Below, in pieces: positions 29,452-38,667 of a stretch of DNA of 64,000 bases (position 1 is the first letter of the stretch; each line of letters starts with the position of its first letter). The notes beneath the pieces are model-generated. The model saw nothing but the letters and a program-made list of their open reading frames with translations, was not told the DNA's origin and made no database searches. A program made the position numbers and the translations under genes. The DNA is taken from the NCBI RefSeq assembly GCF_004365915.1, contig NZ_SODI01000001.1, positions 2,356,001-2,420,000 of the forward strand. The letters run 5' to 3'. The DNA is from Cryobacterium psychrophilum. Lineage in GTDB: Bacteria > Actinomycetota > Actinomycetes > Actinomycetales > Microbacteriaceae.

Positions 29452-30579
29452 ATGCGATGGACGGGACAGGAACTCACGACGGAGCAGCCCGGGGCACTTC
29501 CGGGTCTCGCGCGTCTGAACAACTTCGTGCGCAGCGTGCAGACGCCGGATTTCGCCGGGATCACGTTTCACGAGATCCTGGCCAAGAGTGCGCTCAACCG
29601 GGTGCCCGGACAGAGTGAGTTGCCCTTGGGGTACACGATCAATCCCTACCGGGGTTGTTCGCACGCGTGTGCCTACTGCTTCGCTCGGCCGACGCACGAG
29701 TATCTCAACCTGGATGCGGGCAAAGACTTCGACAGCGAAATCATTGTCAAGGTGAACGTGGCCGAGGTGCTGCGCACAGAGCTCGCGAAGCCAACGTGGG
29801 GACGGCATCCGGTTGCGCTCGGTACCAACACTGATCCCTACCAGCGGGCGGAGGGGCGCTACCGGCTGATGCCCGGCATCATCGCAGCGCTCGCGGAGTC
29901 CGGCACGCCGCTGTCGATACTCACCAAGGGCACCCTGCTGCGCCGCGACCTGGACCTGCTCGCCGAAGCAAGTCGGCTCGTGCCGGTTGACCTTGCGCTC
30001 TCCATCGCCATCTACGACGATGATCTGCAGCAGTCCGTCGAGCCGGGAACGCCGTCCACCACGGCTCGGCTCGGCACGGTCACCGCGGTGCGCGAGCGCG
30101 GCCTGGAGTGCGGGGTGTTCATGATGCCGATTCTGCCGTTCCTCACCGACACTCGGGCGCACCTCGACGAGGCGCTCCGCCAGGCGAAAGCGGCCGGTGC
30201 ATCGAATGTGCTGTACTGCGCGCTCAACCTCAAGCCCACCGTGAAGCAATGGTATTTCCAGTGGCTTGAGCGTGAGCACCCCGAGCTGCTGCCGCAGTAC
30301 CGGGAACTGTTTGCCGGTGGCACCTATGCCGCGAAGGGCTACCGAACCTGGCTCGGGGAGCGCATGAAGCCCCTCGTTCGTGCGCATGGTCTCGAGCGGG
30401 GGCGCACTGATCCGGCCACAGGGGGACCGCGCTCGAGCGCCCTGGATGCCGCGCTCGCCACTGGCTCCGGGCCGCGGGCCGCCCCCGACGTTCGCCCTCC
30501 CGGTGACCTCATGGCCGGTTCGGCTCGGTCGCTCATCGCCGAGGAGCTTCCACCGCAGCTGTCGCCCCGACTCTTCTAG
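29452..30579 (+). CDS. Rv2578c-family radical SAM protein
   Basis: 375-aa radical S-adenosylmethionine enzyme. The 4Fe-4S site is RGCSHACAYCFAR (residues ~68-80, a CxxxCxYC pattern typical of the spore-photoproduct-lyase-like subgroup). TNTDPYQ and LTKGTLLRRDLDLL follow, as in the mycobacterial Rv2578c family. The substrate is unknown for the family; a DNA-repair link is only suggested by resemblance to spore photoproduct lyase. The C-terminal ~70 residues are Pro/Gly-rich and variable. It is a single gene after the mqo terminator. Confidence 0.88.
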   Translation: MRWTGQELTTEQPGALPGLARLNNFVRSVQTPDFAGITFHEILAKSALNRVPGQSELPLGYTINPYRGCSHACAYCFARPTHEYLNLDAGKDFDSEIIVKVNVAEVLRTELAKPTWGRHPVALGTNTDPYQRAEGRYRLMPGIIAALAESGTPLSILTKGTLLRRDLDLLAEASRLVPVDLALSIAIYDDDLQQSVEPGTPSTTARLGTVTAVRERGLECGVFMMPILPFLTDTRAHLDEALRQAKAAGASNVLYCALNLKPTVKQWYFQWLEREHPELLPQYRELFAGGTYAAKGYRTWLGERMKPLVRAHGLERGRTDPATGGPRSSALDAALATGSGPRAAPDVRPPGDLMAGSARSLIAEELPPQLSPRLF

Positions 30580-30737
30580 GCGGCACCGAAACCGACCAGA
30601 GCAATTCATGCCCTCACGCCCTCCCGGCACGCCGGTGTCCGGCGGAAGATTTCTGCTCGCGGGCGGCGCGCTCGTGCCGCCCATGATGCGGGCGGACTCC
30701 AAGCCTCAGATGGCATACTTAAACTGAAGGGGATTTG

Positions 30738-31964
30738 ATGACTCTTGGATTACCGGGATACCTTGTTCAATCAGCGCTCAGTCGCGCCCTCGCACGGGCC
30801 GCCCACTGGTTTGGCCTGGTCTGCCTCACTGGCGCTCTCGCATCCGTTGCCATCCTGAGTTCCACCCGGGCCGGAGCCGAACTCTCCCTCACCATCGCCG
30901 TCATCCTCGCCATGGCCGGCCTCCTCGTTCTTCTCGCACGCCGCCGCAGCCTCCTCACCTCCTTCGCGTACCTGCTCACCGGCACGTTCTGCGTTTACGT
31001 CTTCAGCGACACCGTGCTGGGCGTTCCGGAGGAGATCTCGGCGTCGACCGTTTTTCTCATCGCCCTGCCCAAGATGGCCCTGATCATGGTGGGTGGCGCC
31101 GGGTCGGGACTTGTGGTCGGTGTCTTCTGGAGCACGGCCGGTTTCCTCCTCGCCGAGACGGCGGCTCTGCTCGCCGTCGTCCATTCCGGGGTCAATGCTG
31201 GCCGCGATTTCTTCACGGTGTCCGCCTATGTGTTCCTGACGGCGGTGTTGCTCGTCGCCGCACTCGGACGCCGCCGTGGAGCGCTCGCGCAGCCGGCGCT
31301 GCTCCGCGCTGCCCAGAACGATGCGGCGAGCCAGCTGCGGCATTCGCTTGACAACCGTTCGATCGCCGTGCTCAACGACACGATCGTCAGCCAACTCGTG
31401 ACCCTCTCGCTGTCCGCGCCCGGTGAGCTCACCCCTCATGTTCGCGCGGGATTGCGCAACACGCTCGACTCCCTCCGAGGCACCGACTGGCTCGCTGACG
31501 ATGGCGTCGACCCGCACGCCCCGGGCACCGGCTTACTCGCCGCCAGCGCGCTCTTTGCCGCCGTTGACCGATGCCGCACCGCAGGCCTCATGGTCGACGT
31601 GACGGGAGAGGCCGACGCACTGGATCGCCTCGACTCCTCGGTCGACCGCGAGCTCGCTCTCGCGGTCGAACACTGCCTCAATAACGTGCTGCTGCATGCC
31701 GGAATCGCAGCGGCCGAGGTCAGTGTTGAGCGCGACTCGGAGGGCGTTTCGGTGATGGTGGCGGATGCCGGTCGCGGCTTCACCCTGTCGGGTTCCGGTC
31801 GCGGGCGTCTCGGACTTCGCCAGTCCGTGCGTCGACGCATCGACCGAGTGGGAGGCTCCGTCACCATATGGACGCGGCCCGGCGCCGGCACCACCGTGCG
31901 CCTGACCGTACCGTTCGCAGCGCCGGTCCAGCCCGCGCCCGCCGCGTCACCCGGAGTGCGATGA
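30738..31964 (+). CDS. membrane histidine-kinase-like protein with Asn in place of phospho-acceptor His
   Basis: 408-aa protein. Residues ~15-185 hold about six membrane segments. A dimerisation-like helix follows, then an HATPase_c domain: N-box AVEHCLNNVLLHAG near 310, VADAGRGF near 345, GRLGLRQSV and a terminal GAGTTVRLTVP. In the helix where the coupled protein at 34866 has LVHDSVIS, this one reads VLNDTIVS, so the phospho-acceptor His is Asn213. It therefore probably cannot autophosphorylate by the usual route. ATG 30738 has AAGGGG five bases upstream; a TTG three bases earlier is rejected. The stop overlaps the next start (ATGA), so it and the 441-aa protein are made together. Function is unknown; I propose a sensor or regulator pair. 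Confidence 0.8.
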   Translation: MTLGLPGYLVQSALSRALARAAHWFGLVCLTGALASVAILSSTRAGAELSLTIAVILAMAGLLVLLARRRSLLTSFAYLLTGTFCVYVFSDTVLGVPEEISASTVFLIALPKMALIMVGGAGSGLVVGVFWSTAGFLLAETAALLAVVHSGVNAGRDFFTVSAYVFLTAVLLVAALGRRRGALAQPALLRAAQNDAASQLRHSLDNRSIAVLNDTIVSQLVTLSLSAPGELTPHVRAGLRNTLDSLRGTDWLADDGVDPHAPGTGLLAASALFAAVDRCRTAGLMVDVTGEADALDRLDSSVDRELALAVEHCLNNVLLHAGIAAAEVSVERDSEGVSVMVADAGRGFTLSGSGRGRLGLRQSVRRRIDRVGGSVTIWTRPGAGTTVRLTVPFAAPVQPAPAASPGVR

Positions 31965-33286
31965 ACGCCCCCGATGCCACCCAGCAGCGGCTCGACCCGA
32001 TCGGCGGGCTCGCCGTCTGGCCCCTGGCCCTCGTCACCGCCCTCATCGTGGTGGCGTACGCCGTTTTCTCCACGCTCACTCAGGCCGGCGAAGTGCGGTA
32101 CCCGATGTTCGCGGCGCTCGCCGTGGTGTCCCTCGTTGGTGCGGCGGGCCTCCTCGTGTGGGCCTCGCTCCCCGAAAGCGCCCCGTTCCAAGCCGGCTCG
32201 AGTCTGGTCATGGTCGGGCTGGCCCTGCTTGCGTACATCCTTGAACAGGTTGGGATGTGGGGACACAACGCCTCTGTCCACAACGACTTCGGCCAGATTG
32301 CCCTCGGCCTCCTCATCATGGCCCTCGCACCTTTTCGGCCGTGGAGGGAGATTGCCCTTCTGGCCGCCGCCGCCGCGGTCGTCGTGGCGTGCGGGGCCTG
32401 GGTCCAGGCCGCCTACTTCGCCACCGGCACTCCGGCGCTCTTCGCCATCCTGGCTACCGTTCAGCTGCTCGCGCCGGCGCTGGCCGGCGCCGCCTACTGC
32501 CGTCAGGTGGTCAAGTCCATCCGCATCTGGCAAACGGATGCTCAACGGTCCATCCGTCTCCATACGGAAGCGAGCCGGGTGTCCCTGGCCGGACTGGTCG
32601 TTCACCAACGCCTCTGCGACCTCGACGCGAACGTGCTTCCCTTCCTGAGCGAGGTCCTCCAGCGCGGTTCCGTCACGGCCGTGGAGATCGACCGGGCGCG
32701 TCGCCTTGCCGATGAAGTGCGCGGCGCCCTGGTGGCCGAAACCGATCGAACCTGGCTGGATGACCTCGTGGCTCGCGAGAGTGCGGCGCTGACCGAGATA
32801 CCGGCCGTGGTGCCCGCGAATGGTGCGGGCCCGAATGGTGCGGGCCCACTCGGCCTGGGCGTCGGCCGCGTGCACGATGACGAGCGCCGTGCCGCACGGT
32901 TCACTCCGCGGCAGCGCGCCGCTTTCGGCGCCCTTGTCGTGATGCTGTGCGCGCAGCCCGGGTTCGACCCGTCGAGCCTGGCCATTCTCATCTCTAGCGC
33001 GCGACAGGCCGAGTCCGCTGTCGACGCCGACGATGCCCGGCACTCCGAGGGCGCCGCGGTCGTGTTGCTTGAAGCCTCCGTCGCCTTGCCCGCCCGGCAC
33101 CTTCGCGCCGTCGTGCACCCCTTCGTGGCCGTGTTGCGTGTCGAATTTTCCCGCGTTCACGTGGCGATACGTGGCCACCGACTGACCGTTCATCTCGACG
33201 CCGAGCACAGTGAAGCCGGGTACCGCAACGCCGACCGCGTGCAGGCCGGGGCCCTTCCGGTGGCCCCAACCAGAAACGAGCATTGA
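31961..33286 (+). CDS. membrane protein, partner of the kinase-like protein
   Basis: 441-aa protein with about seven membrane segments in residues 15-190, then a soluble region. The soluble part has a helix (DRARRLADEVRGALVAETDR), a low-complexity insert with PNGAGPNGAGP, and a final ~130-residue alpha/beta section. It resembles the second half of the 792-aa protein at 34866 in plan: membrane part, helix with a (L/A)RDA-type motif, alpha/beta end. No HATPase motifs are seen. It overlaps both neighbours (ATGA upstream, TGATG with tdk downstream). Not a named family that I recognise; the comparison is by eye. Confidence 0.75.
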   Translation: MNAPDATQQRLDPIGGLAVWPLALVTALIVVAYAVFSTLTQAGEVRYPMFAALAVVSLVGAAGLLVWASLPESAPFQAGSSLVMVGLALLAYILEQVGMWGHNASVHNDFGQIALGLLIMALAPFRPWREIALLAAAAAVVVACGAWVQAAYFATGTPALFAILATVQLLAPALAGAAYCRQVVKSIRIWQTDAQRSIRLHTEASRVSLAGLVVHQRLCDLDANVLPFLSEVLQRGSVTAVEIDRARRLADEVRGALVAETDRTWLDDLVARESAALTEIPAVVPANGAGPNGAGPLGLGVGRVHDDERRAARFTPRQRAAFGALVVMLCAQPGFDPSSLAILISSARQAESAVDADDARHSEGAAVVLLEASVALPARHLRAVVHPFVAVLRVEFSRVHVAIRGHRLTVHLDAEHSEAGYRNADRVQAGALPVAPTRNEH

Positions 33287-33915
33287 TGGCTAAACTCTAC
33301 TTCCGCTATGGCGCGATGAATAGCGGGAAGAGTACCTCCATGCTTCAAGCGGCATATAACTATGAGGAGCGTGGGCACCAGGTGTTGCTTGCGAAGCCAT
33401 CGGTCGACACCAAGGGTGATCGCGGCATCCTCTCGCGGCTGGGCGTGACGCGAGCCGTCGACTACCTGTTGACGCCCGACACGGATGCCCTCGCGACGTT
33501 CCAGCAGCATCGCGCGACAGTGCTAGCCGTAACCGGCCTCGACGTGAGCGCGCTTCTCCTCGACGAGGCGCAATTCCTCACTGAAACGCAGGTCGACGAT
33601 CTGCTGCGCATCGCGATCCTCGAAAACGTGCCGGTGTTGGCGTACGGGATTCGCACGGACTTTCAGACGGTGGCGTTTCCGGGTAGCCGGCGTTTGCTTG
33701 AGGTCTCGCACAGTCTCGAGGAGCTCAAGACGATCTGCCGCTGCGGCCGGAAAGCCGTGTTCAACGGGCGCAAGATCGACGGCGTGTACGTGTTCGATGG
33801 CGACCAGGTGGCCATCGATGGTGCGGAGGTTACCTACGAATCCTTGTGTGGGTCGTGCTATCTCGAGGAGAGTCACGGCGTTCTGAACGCCCGCAGCAGG
33901 GTGCAGCGAGGCTAG
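33286..33915 (+). CDS. tdk: thymidine kinase (type II)
   Basis: 209-aa salvage enzyme phosphorylating thymidine with ATP. P-loop GAMNSGKSTSML is near residues 8-19, the catalytic LLLDEAQFL is near 86, the lasso substrate loop YGIRTDFQTVAFPGS near 120, and the zinc site uses CRCG near 150 and CGSCY near 190. ATG 33286 shares its first base with the stop of the upstream membrane-protein gene, which couples the two. Why a salvage kinase is tied to a signalling pair is unclear; it may simply ride on the promoter. Confidence 0.94.
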   Translation: MAKLYFRYGAMNSGKSTSMLQAAYNYEERGHQVLLAKPSVDTKGDRGILSRLGVTRAVDYLLTPDTDALATFQQHRATVLAVTGLDVSALLLDEAQFLTETQVDDLLRIAILENVPVLAYGIRTDFQTVAFPGSRRLLEVSHSLEELKTICRCGRKAVFNGRKIDGVYVFDGDQVAIDGAEVTYESLCGSCYLEESHGVLNARSRVQRG

Positions 33916-34215
33916 GTCTTCCGAGCAGCTCCGCGCCGGAGATTTCCCGTGCGCTTCTGCCCCTGGTGCAAAAAGGTGAGGCGCTCGCGCGCTTTCTGCT
34001 CAGGAAAGTCACGAACGCCCCAACACCCCCGGTCCCCCCGATAATGTTCCCCAGGGTCTACTGTAGGTATACCCTAAGCCCTGTGCCAGCCGTCATTTCT
34101 TATGGCCCCCAAAAAAAGGCGTATCTCGTTCATTGGACACGGTCGGGGTATCTGTTCGGACACGGTTGTCGTGTGGATACACAAACCGGTCTGTCCCCCC
34201 ATTAGGGTAGTCAGT
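33916..34215 (+). promoter_or_regulatory. promoter region of the response regulator gene
   Basis: Three hundred bases with no gene. TAGGGT at 34203-34208 lies seven bases before the ATG and probably is the -10 box of a leaderless transcript. An imperfect inverted repeat (AGGGT, then ATACCCT) spans 34052-34075 and could be a regulator site. Confidence 0.4.
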
Positions 34216-34869
34216 ATGTACCGCTACAGAGTCGCGCTGATCGATGACCACGAAATCGTCGCACGCGGCTTTGCCGAGCTCTTTTCGACCATCCACAACA
34301 TCTACGTAGTGGCAACGGTTGCAACGGTCTCTGAGCTTCTTGAAGCGACGTCCCAAGAGGAGAAGATCGACCTCGTCATCCTCGATCTGCGCCTATCCGA
34401 CGGGTCCACTGTTTCCAGCAACGTGCGCAGGCTCAGGGAGGCCGGCGCCGACGTGCTCGCCTTCACCGGGGGCGACGACGCGGCTCTGATGCGCGCGGCC
34501 GCCCGATCCGGCGTGCTCGGCGTGGTGCGCAAGTCCGAAGCGGCCAACGTTTTGCTCGACGCGGTGGCCCGTGCCGCAGTGGGGGAGACCATCGCGTCAA
34601 CGGACTGGGCCGCGGCCCTCGACGGCGACCCCGAACTCTCCGACGCCGCGCTCAGCCCGCGCGAGCGCCAGGTTCTGTCGCTCTATGCAGCGGGGGCCAA
34701 AGCACCCCTCGTGGCTTCGCGAACCGGACTGTCCGAGTCCACGGTGATTGACTACATCCGTCGTGTGCGGTCGAAGTACGAACGTGTCGGCCGGCCGGCG
34801 AACACCAAGATTGACCTGTACAAACGCGCACTTGAGGACGGCATCCTGCCCATACCCGGCCGCCCGTGA
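34216..34869 (+). CDS. NarL/FixJ-type response regulator
   Basis: 217-aa transcription regulator. The receiver domain has LIDDHEIVARG (acidic pocket near residues 9-11), phospho-acceptor Asp in VILDLRLSDG near residue 57, and a Lys in VVRKSEAANV near 105. A LuxR-type helix-turn-helix follows (LSPRERQVLSLYAAGAKAPL, SESTVIDYIRRVRSKY). ATG 34216 lies seven bases after TAGGGT with no ribosome-binding site, so it is probably leaderless. The stop overlaps the GTG of the 792-aa kinase gene (GTGA), making a cognate pair almost certain. Confidence 0.9.
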   Translation: MYRYRVALIDDHEIVARGFAELFSTIHNIYVVATVATVSELLEATSQEEKIDLVILDLRLSDGSTVSSNVRRLREAGADVLAFTGGDDAALMRAAARSGVLGVVRKSEAANVLLDAVARAAVGETIASTDWAAALDGDPELSDAALSPRERQVLSLYAAGAKAPLVASRTGLSESTVIDYIRRVRSKYERVGRPANTKIDLYKRALEDGILPIPGRP

Positions 34870-37244
34870 CCAGGGCCATCCCGGTCGACGTCGGTCCTGT
34901 CGAGCCCGACGGCGAGCACGTATTTGCTGCCGATGGTCCCCGGGACCGCCTGGCTCGCCTGCTCTACGGTGCGGTCGGTGCGGGTGCCATCATCTTCGGT
35001 GGGCTGTCGATGCAGCCCTTTCTCGCCCAGGTAGACATTCCCTCCCTCGTCTGGTCCTGGACCGCCTGGTTGATGGTTTTCCTGCTTCCCGTCCTCCCTG
35101 CGTCGCTGTCCCGCCGAGCGCCGCTGTCCATCTTGCGTGGCCTCGCTCGCGTGCATGGCGCCGTGTTTGTCATCATCCTCGTGGGCTGGCTCGTCCTCGG
35201 CGCCCATGCCCTGCCGGTGGGACTCGGTATTCCCTGGGTGCTCTCGTTCACCGGGGTGCCGTGTGTGGCGGTCGCCGTGTCCGAACGTGCCACTATCGCG
35301 TGGGCATTCGTCGTCGTGGCCTGCACCCTGAGCGGCGTCGTGCGGGCCGTCACGACGCCGGGCGAACGGCCGGCCCTCGTCGGCCTGCAAGACGGACTGT
35401 ACTCTCTGCTGCTGATCAGTGTTTTCGTTGGCTTCACCCTCGCGCTCCGCCGGAGCGCCTCGCGCGTGGAGGCCGCCACCCGTTTGTCCCGGGCAGCGGA
35501 TGCTCGGGTCGCCGCGTGCACCGCACGCACGCTGGAACGCCAGATGATTGACGATCTGGTGCACGACAGCGTCATCTCGACGCTGCTCGTGGCGGGCCTC
35601 GGCCGGGCCGACAATGCGGTCATCTCCCGCCAGGCGGCCACGACCCTCGAGAAGCTCGACTTCCTCAGTATGCCCACGGAATTCGAAGTGGTTGCGCGTT
35701 CCCTCGTGTGGGCACGGCTCGAAGCCCTCACGTCAGACCTCGCGCCCGCGGCCATCCTGCGCGCCGAGCTTCACCTCGATCGAATGATCCCCGTGCGCGT
35801 TGGCGATGCCGTCGTGGGCGCCGTGGGGGAGGCGCTTCGCAATTCGGTGGCGTCGGCCGCTATCGGTCACCGCCACCCGGTTACCCGCCGGGTCACGGTG
35901 CGACCGTCGGGAGGTGGCATCCAGGTGCTCGTCAGCGATGACGGCGCCGGTTTCGAGCCATCGCTTGTGCCCGCGGAACGACTCGGAATCGCGCAGAGCA
36001 TCGTTGGTCGCATGAAGCGCGTGCCCGGAGGGGCGGCGGTTGTCCGGTCGCGTCCCGGCCATGGTACCGAGGTGCTCATCACCTGGATCCCCCCGGCCGC
36101 GATCACGGGAGTTCCGTCGGTCGCTCCGAGGCGCGCCGTCGCCGATGGCGTCGCCTCGGCACAGGAGCGAGACATCCCGGCCGTCGCCAGCAGGGAGGGA
36201 AAGCCACAACGTCCCGACAACGCCCCTCGACTCATGTCGCTGACGGGAACCGTCGCTCCGTCAATCGGCCTGGCCAGGGGAATCCTCGGACTGTTCATCG
36301 GTGTGCACGTTCTGCTCGCCGTCGCGGAGTGGGAGCACGTCGGTCGGTTTCCGGTCGGTCCCGCGGTTGACGTGCTCGCCCTGCTCGCGGTCTCCGCGGC
36401 CGGGCTGTGGAGCATCCTGCCGGCCCGCGATCCGTTCCCGCGCTCTCGCACGCTCGGCATCCTCGGTCTGTGTGGCGTCGCAGGGGGGCTCATGTTCCTG
36501 CACGTCTCCCCGCTCGACGAGCGCCCCTTCGCACAGTGGCACCTGGGAGCCGTCACGCTTGTTCTTGTGGTTCTGGTCGCGCGCGGACGCCTCGGTTGGG
36601 TCTGGGTGGGCTACGCCGCCCTCGCGGTGTCCACGGTGGCCTGGGGGCTCGCCTACGGGTTGTCGATAGCGGATGGCGTGGGTCTCGTTATTCGCCACGC
36701 CGGAACGCTCCTGGTCGGGACACTCTTTGCTGTGGGGCTGCGTCGCTCCGGCCGCAGCCTCAATGTGCTCATTCTGGATGGCAGTCAACGCGCGGCAGGC
36801 AAGGCTGCGAGCGACGCGGTCGCCAAGGAGCGCGCGGTGCAGCTTGCGCGCTTCAACGCGCTGGCTCGCCCCGCCCTCGAAGGCCTGGTCGAGCCGCACG
36901 AGCTCAGCCGTGCCGAGCAGGCCGAGTGCCTGCTTGTGGAGGGCAGCCTGCGCGACGCCATCCGCGCCAGAAGCCTGTTCATTGAACCCATCGTCTCGGC
37001 GACGCGCGCCGCGCGGTCCCGCGGAGTCGAGGTGACTCTGCTGGATGACAGTGGCGACTTTCAGCCCGCCGATGTGAGCGTCCTCGCCCGGCTCGTGTGC
37101 GATGAGCTCGACGCGTTGAACTTCGGCCGGTTCACGGCCCGCATCCTTCCCTCGGGACGCGTCGACCTGGCCACCGTTGTGGTCGAGGCGGTCGAACACC
37201 GCATGCTCGTGGTGGCGCGCGACGGCACCGCCCGCGACGCCTAG
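34866..37244 (+). CDS. two-module membrane sensor kinase (fused form of the 409/441 pair)
   Basis: 792-aa protein built of two halves. Half one (1-~420): about six membrane segments, a dimerisation helix with LVHDSVISTLL (His233, the expected phospho-acceptor), then HATPase_c with N-box GEALRNSV near 320, VSDDGAGF and RLGIAQSIVGR. Half two (~460-792): a second set of about six membrane segments, a helix ERAVQLARFNALARPALEGL, then a conserved-looking LLVEGSLRDAIRARSLF segment and an alpha/beta end. The same order is found in the separate coupled genes at 30738 and 31961, so this looks like their fusion, or they its fission. It is coupled to the upstream response regulator by GTGA. What it senses is unknown. 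Confidence 0.85.
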   Translation: MTRAIPVDVGPVEPDGEHVFAADGPRDRLARLLYGAVGAGAIIFGGLSMQPFLAQVDIPSLVWSWTAWLMVFLLPVLPASLSRRAPLSILRGLARVHGAVFVIILVGWLVLGAHALPVGLGIPWVLSFTGVPCVAVAVSERATIAWAFVVVACTLSGVVRAVTTPGERPALVGLQDGLYSLLLISVFVGFTLALRRSASRVEAATRLSRAADARVAACTARTLERQMIDDLVHDSVISTLLVAGLGRADNAVISRQAATTLEKLDFLSMPTEFEVVARSLVWARLEALTSDLAPAAILRAELHLDRMIPVRVGDAVVGAVGEALRNSVASAAIGHRHPVTRRVTVRPSGGGIQVLVSDDGAGFEPSLVPAERLGIAQSIVGRMKRVPGGAAVVRSRPGHGTEVLITWIPPAAITGVPSVAPRRAVADGVASAQERDIPAVASREGKPQRPDNAPRLMSLTGTVAPSIGLARGILGLFIGVHVLLAVAEWEHVGRFPVGPAVDVLALLAVSAAGLWSILPARDPFPRSRTLGILGLCGVAGGLMFLHVSPLDERPFAQWHLGAVTLVLVVLVARGRLGWVWVGYAALAVSTVAWGLAYGLSIADGVGLVIRHAGTLLVGTLFAVGLRRSGRSLNVLILDGSQRAAGKAASDAVAKERAVQLARFNALARPALEGLVEPHELSRAEQAECLLVEGSLRDAIRARSLFIEPIVSATRAARSRGVEVTLLDDSGDFQPADVSVLARLVCDELDALNFGRFTARILPSGRVDLATVVVEAVEHRMLVVARDGTARDA

Positions 37245-37369
37245 CGCCGCTGAACCGCCGCCCCGGTGCGGCCCGCCGACCGCAACCTGTTCATTGCCGA
37301 GATCACGCCGCGGTTCCAGGCCTTCGCGACGCCGAAATTGCATACAATTGACCGATTGGTCAGGTCGCC

Positions 37370-37672
37370 CTACGTGAGGTTTGGTTCCGCCACGACCTGT
37401 AGCCCCGCCGACGAATTCGCCGAGAGCGAGAGGGCTTCGATCCACTCCCGGTTCAGCATGGGAATACGGCTGCCAAAGTACTTGTAGGCGAGGGGGATGC
37501 TCGGGTGCAGCCAGATCGTGCTGCGTCCACCGCCTGCCAATGGGTCGTCCCGCCAAGAGAAGTAGAAACTCTCGCCGCGGCGGAGCTTCGTGCCGATCAC
37601 GAGCTGGAGGTGGGCGAGGATTCGATCGTCAAAGTCGGCCGTCAGACTTGAGTCGTAGGTCAGCTTGCCCAT
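37370..37672 (-). CDS. DUF7882 family protein (small Microbacteriaceae protein)
   Basis: 100-aa soluble protein typical of Microbacteriaceae: MGKLTYDSSLTADFDDRILA, then GESFYFSWRDDP, STIWLHPSIPLAYKYFG and NSSAGLQVVAEP. Some members are annotated as ATP-dependent DNA-ligase-like, without evidence of activity. I start at 37672, where GTGGAG lies seven bases upstream; open frame continues further but without family resemblance. It is a single gene facing the kinase operon. Confidence 0.8.
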   Translation of the reverse strand: MGKLTYDSSLTADFDDRILAHLQLVIGTKLRRGESFYFSWRDDPLAGGGRSTIWLHPSIPLAYKYFGSRIPMLNREWIEALSLSANSSAGLQVVAEPNLT

Positions 37673-37876
37673 GTTCATGCTCCACTTATTTTCAGACGGA
37701 CCCAGACGGAATTTGCTGATCGCGCTGCAAAAACAGCACAACTCACGTCCTCATTCCCAAGGTGGGGTTTGATTTCCCAAGGCCCTCTCAGTTTAGTGAT
37801 TGCAGTCGCTGCAAGGCGGGCAGGGTTCCGCCCAAGTACGCCCCAAATCGGGGGGTGGCAACGGTTCCAAAATGGG

Positions 37877-38596
37877 CTAGGAGGGCAGCAGCGCGGGAAC
37901 GACGATCAGGGCGTTGAACGTCACGTGCGCAACGACCGCCCCGCCCAGCCGCCCGGTCAATGCGGCGAGCACGGCCGCGGAGGTGCCGAACACGAAGGTT
38001 GACACGCCCCCCACCACAACCGCGGTGGGGGTGCCCGCGGTGAGCGTATGCACAAGCGCGAACACGAGTCCGCTGACCAGGACGGCGATGACCACGGACG
38101 ACACGGCGCCGCCGCCCGCCCTGCGCGTCGAACCGAGCACCGAGCGCAGCAGCAACCCGCGAAAGAACAGCTCCTCCACTATCGGAGCGATCAGCACGGG
38201 AGCGGCAAGAGCGCCAAACATCCACCACCCGTCGTACACGGTCTCGCCCAATGTCACCGGTCCGGTCCCCAGCCTCCCGTAGCCGAGCATCTCCAAGGCA
38301 CTCGCAACCGACCGTGCAAGCAGTCCAACAGACAGCCCCCACAAGAGGTCGAGCGGTCGAAACCGCAGCCTGAGGTTGTGCCCGTGCCAATACCAGGCCA
38401 CCCCCACGGCTCCCAGCAGCGGAATCCACACGGCCAGGTAGCTCAGCAGTACACTCACGTTCGGGTCCGTGACCCAGAACTTCGAGGCGGCGAGCCCCGC
38501 GAACACAACGAAAAGCACGGCGAGGACTAGGCCCGCCGTCGCATCCGTCAGCCCGCGCTGCGGGTCGAATTCTCGGGAACTGCTGACCTTACTCAC
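37877..38596 (-). CDS. CPBP-family intramembrane metalloprotease
   Basis: 239-aa protein with about seven to eight membrane segments. The CPBP/Abi motifs are all present: EELFFRGLLLRS near residues 142-153 (paired Glu and Arg), FALVHTLT (His) near 183, and HVTFNALIV (His and Asn) near 224. Members are prenyl-endopeptidase-like membrane proteases, sometimes linked to bacteriocin immunity; the substrate here is unknown. A single gene. Confidence 0.88.
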   Translation of the reverse strand: MSKVSSSREFDPQRGLTDATAGLVLAVLFVVFAGLAASKFWVTDPNVSVLLSYLAVWIPLLGAVGVAWYWHGHNLRLRFRPLDLLWGLSVGLLARSVASALEMLGYGRLGTGPVTLGETVYDGWWMFGALAAPVLIAPIVEELFFRGLLLRSVLGSTRRAGGGAVSSVVIAVLVSGLVFALVHTLTAGTPTAVVVGGVSTFVFGTSAAVLAALTGRLGGAVVAHVTFNALIVVPALLPS

Positions 38597-38667
38597 GTCA
38601 CCAAACTACTTCCCTTCGGTGACGGATGCCCCGCTCTCCGCCCGCACGCCCTGAGAAAGGTCGTCGA

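Noticed and set aside
31436..33283. 615-codon open frame on the minus strand under the kinase-like pair
   Set aside because: It is antisense to genes with clear membrane and HATPase features, has skewed composition, and shows no domain.
37349..37362. TGACC-GATT-GGTCA inverted repeat downstream of the kinase operon
   Set aside because: Arms of only five bases, lying between two convergent gene ends where no promoter is expected.
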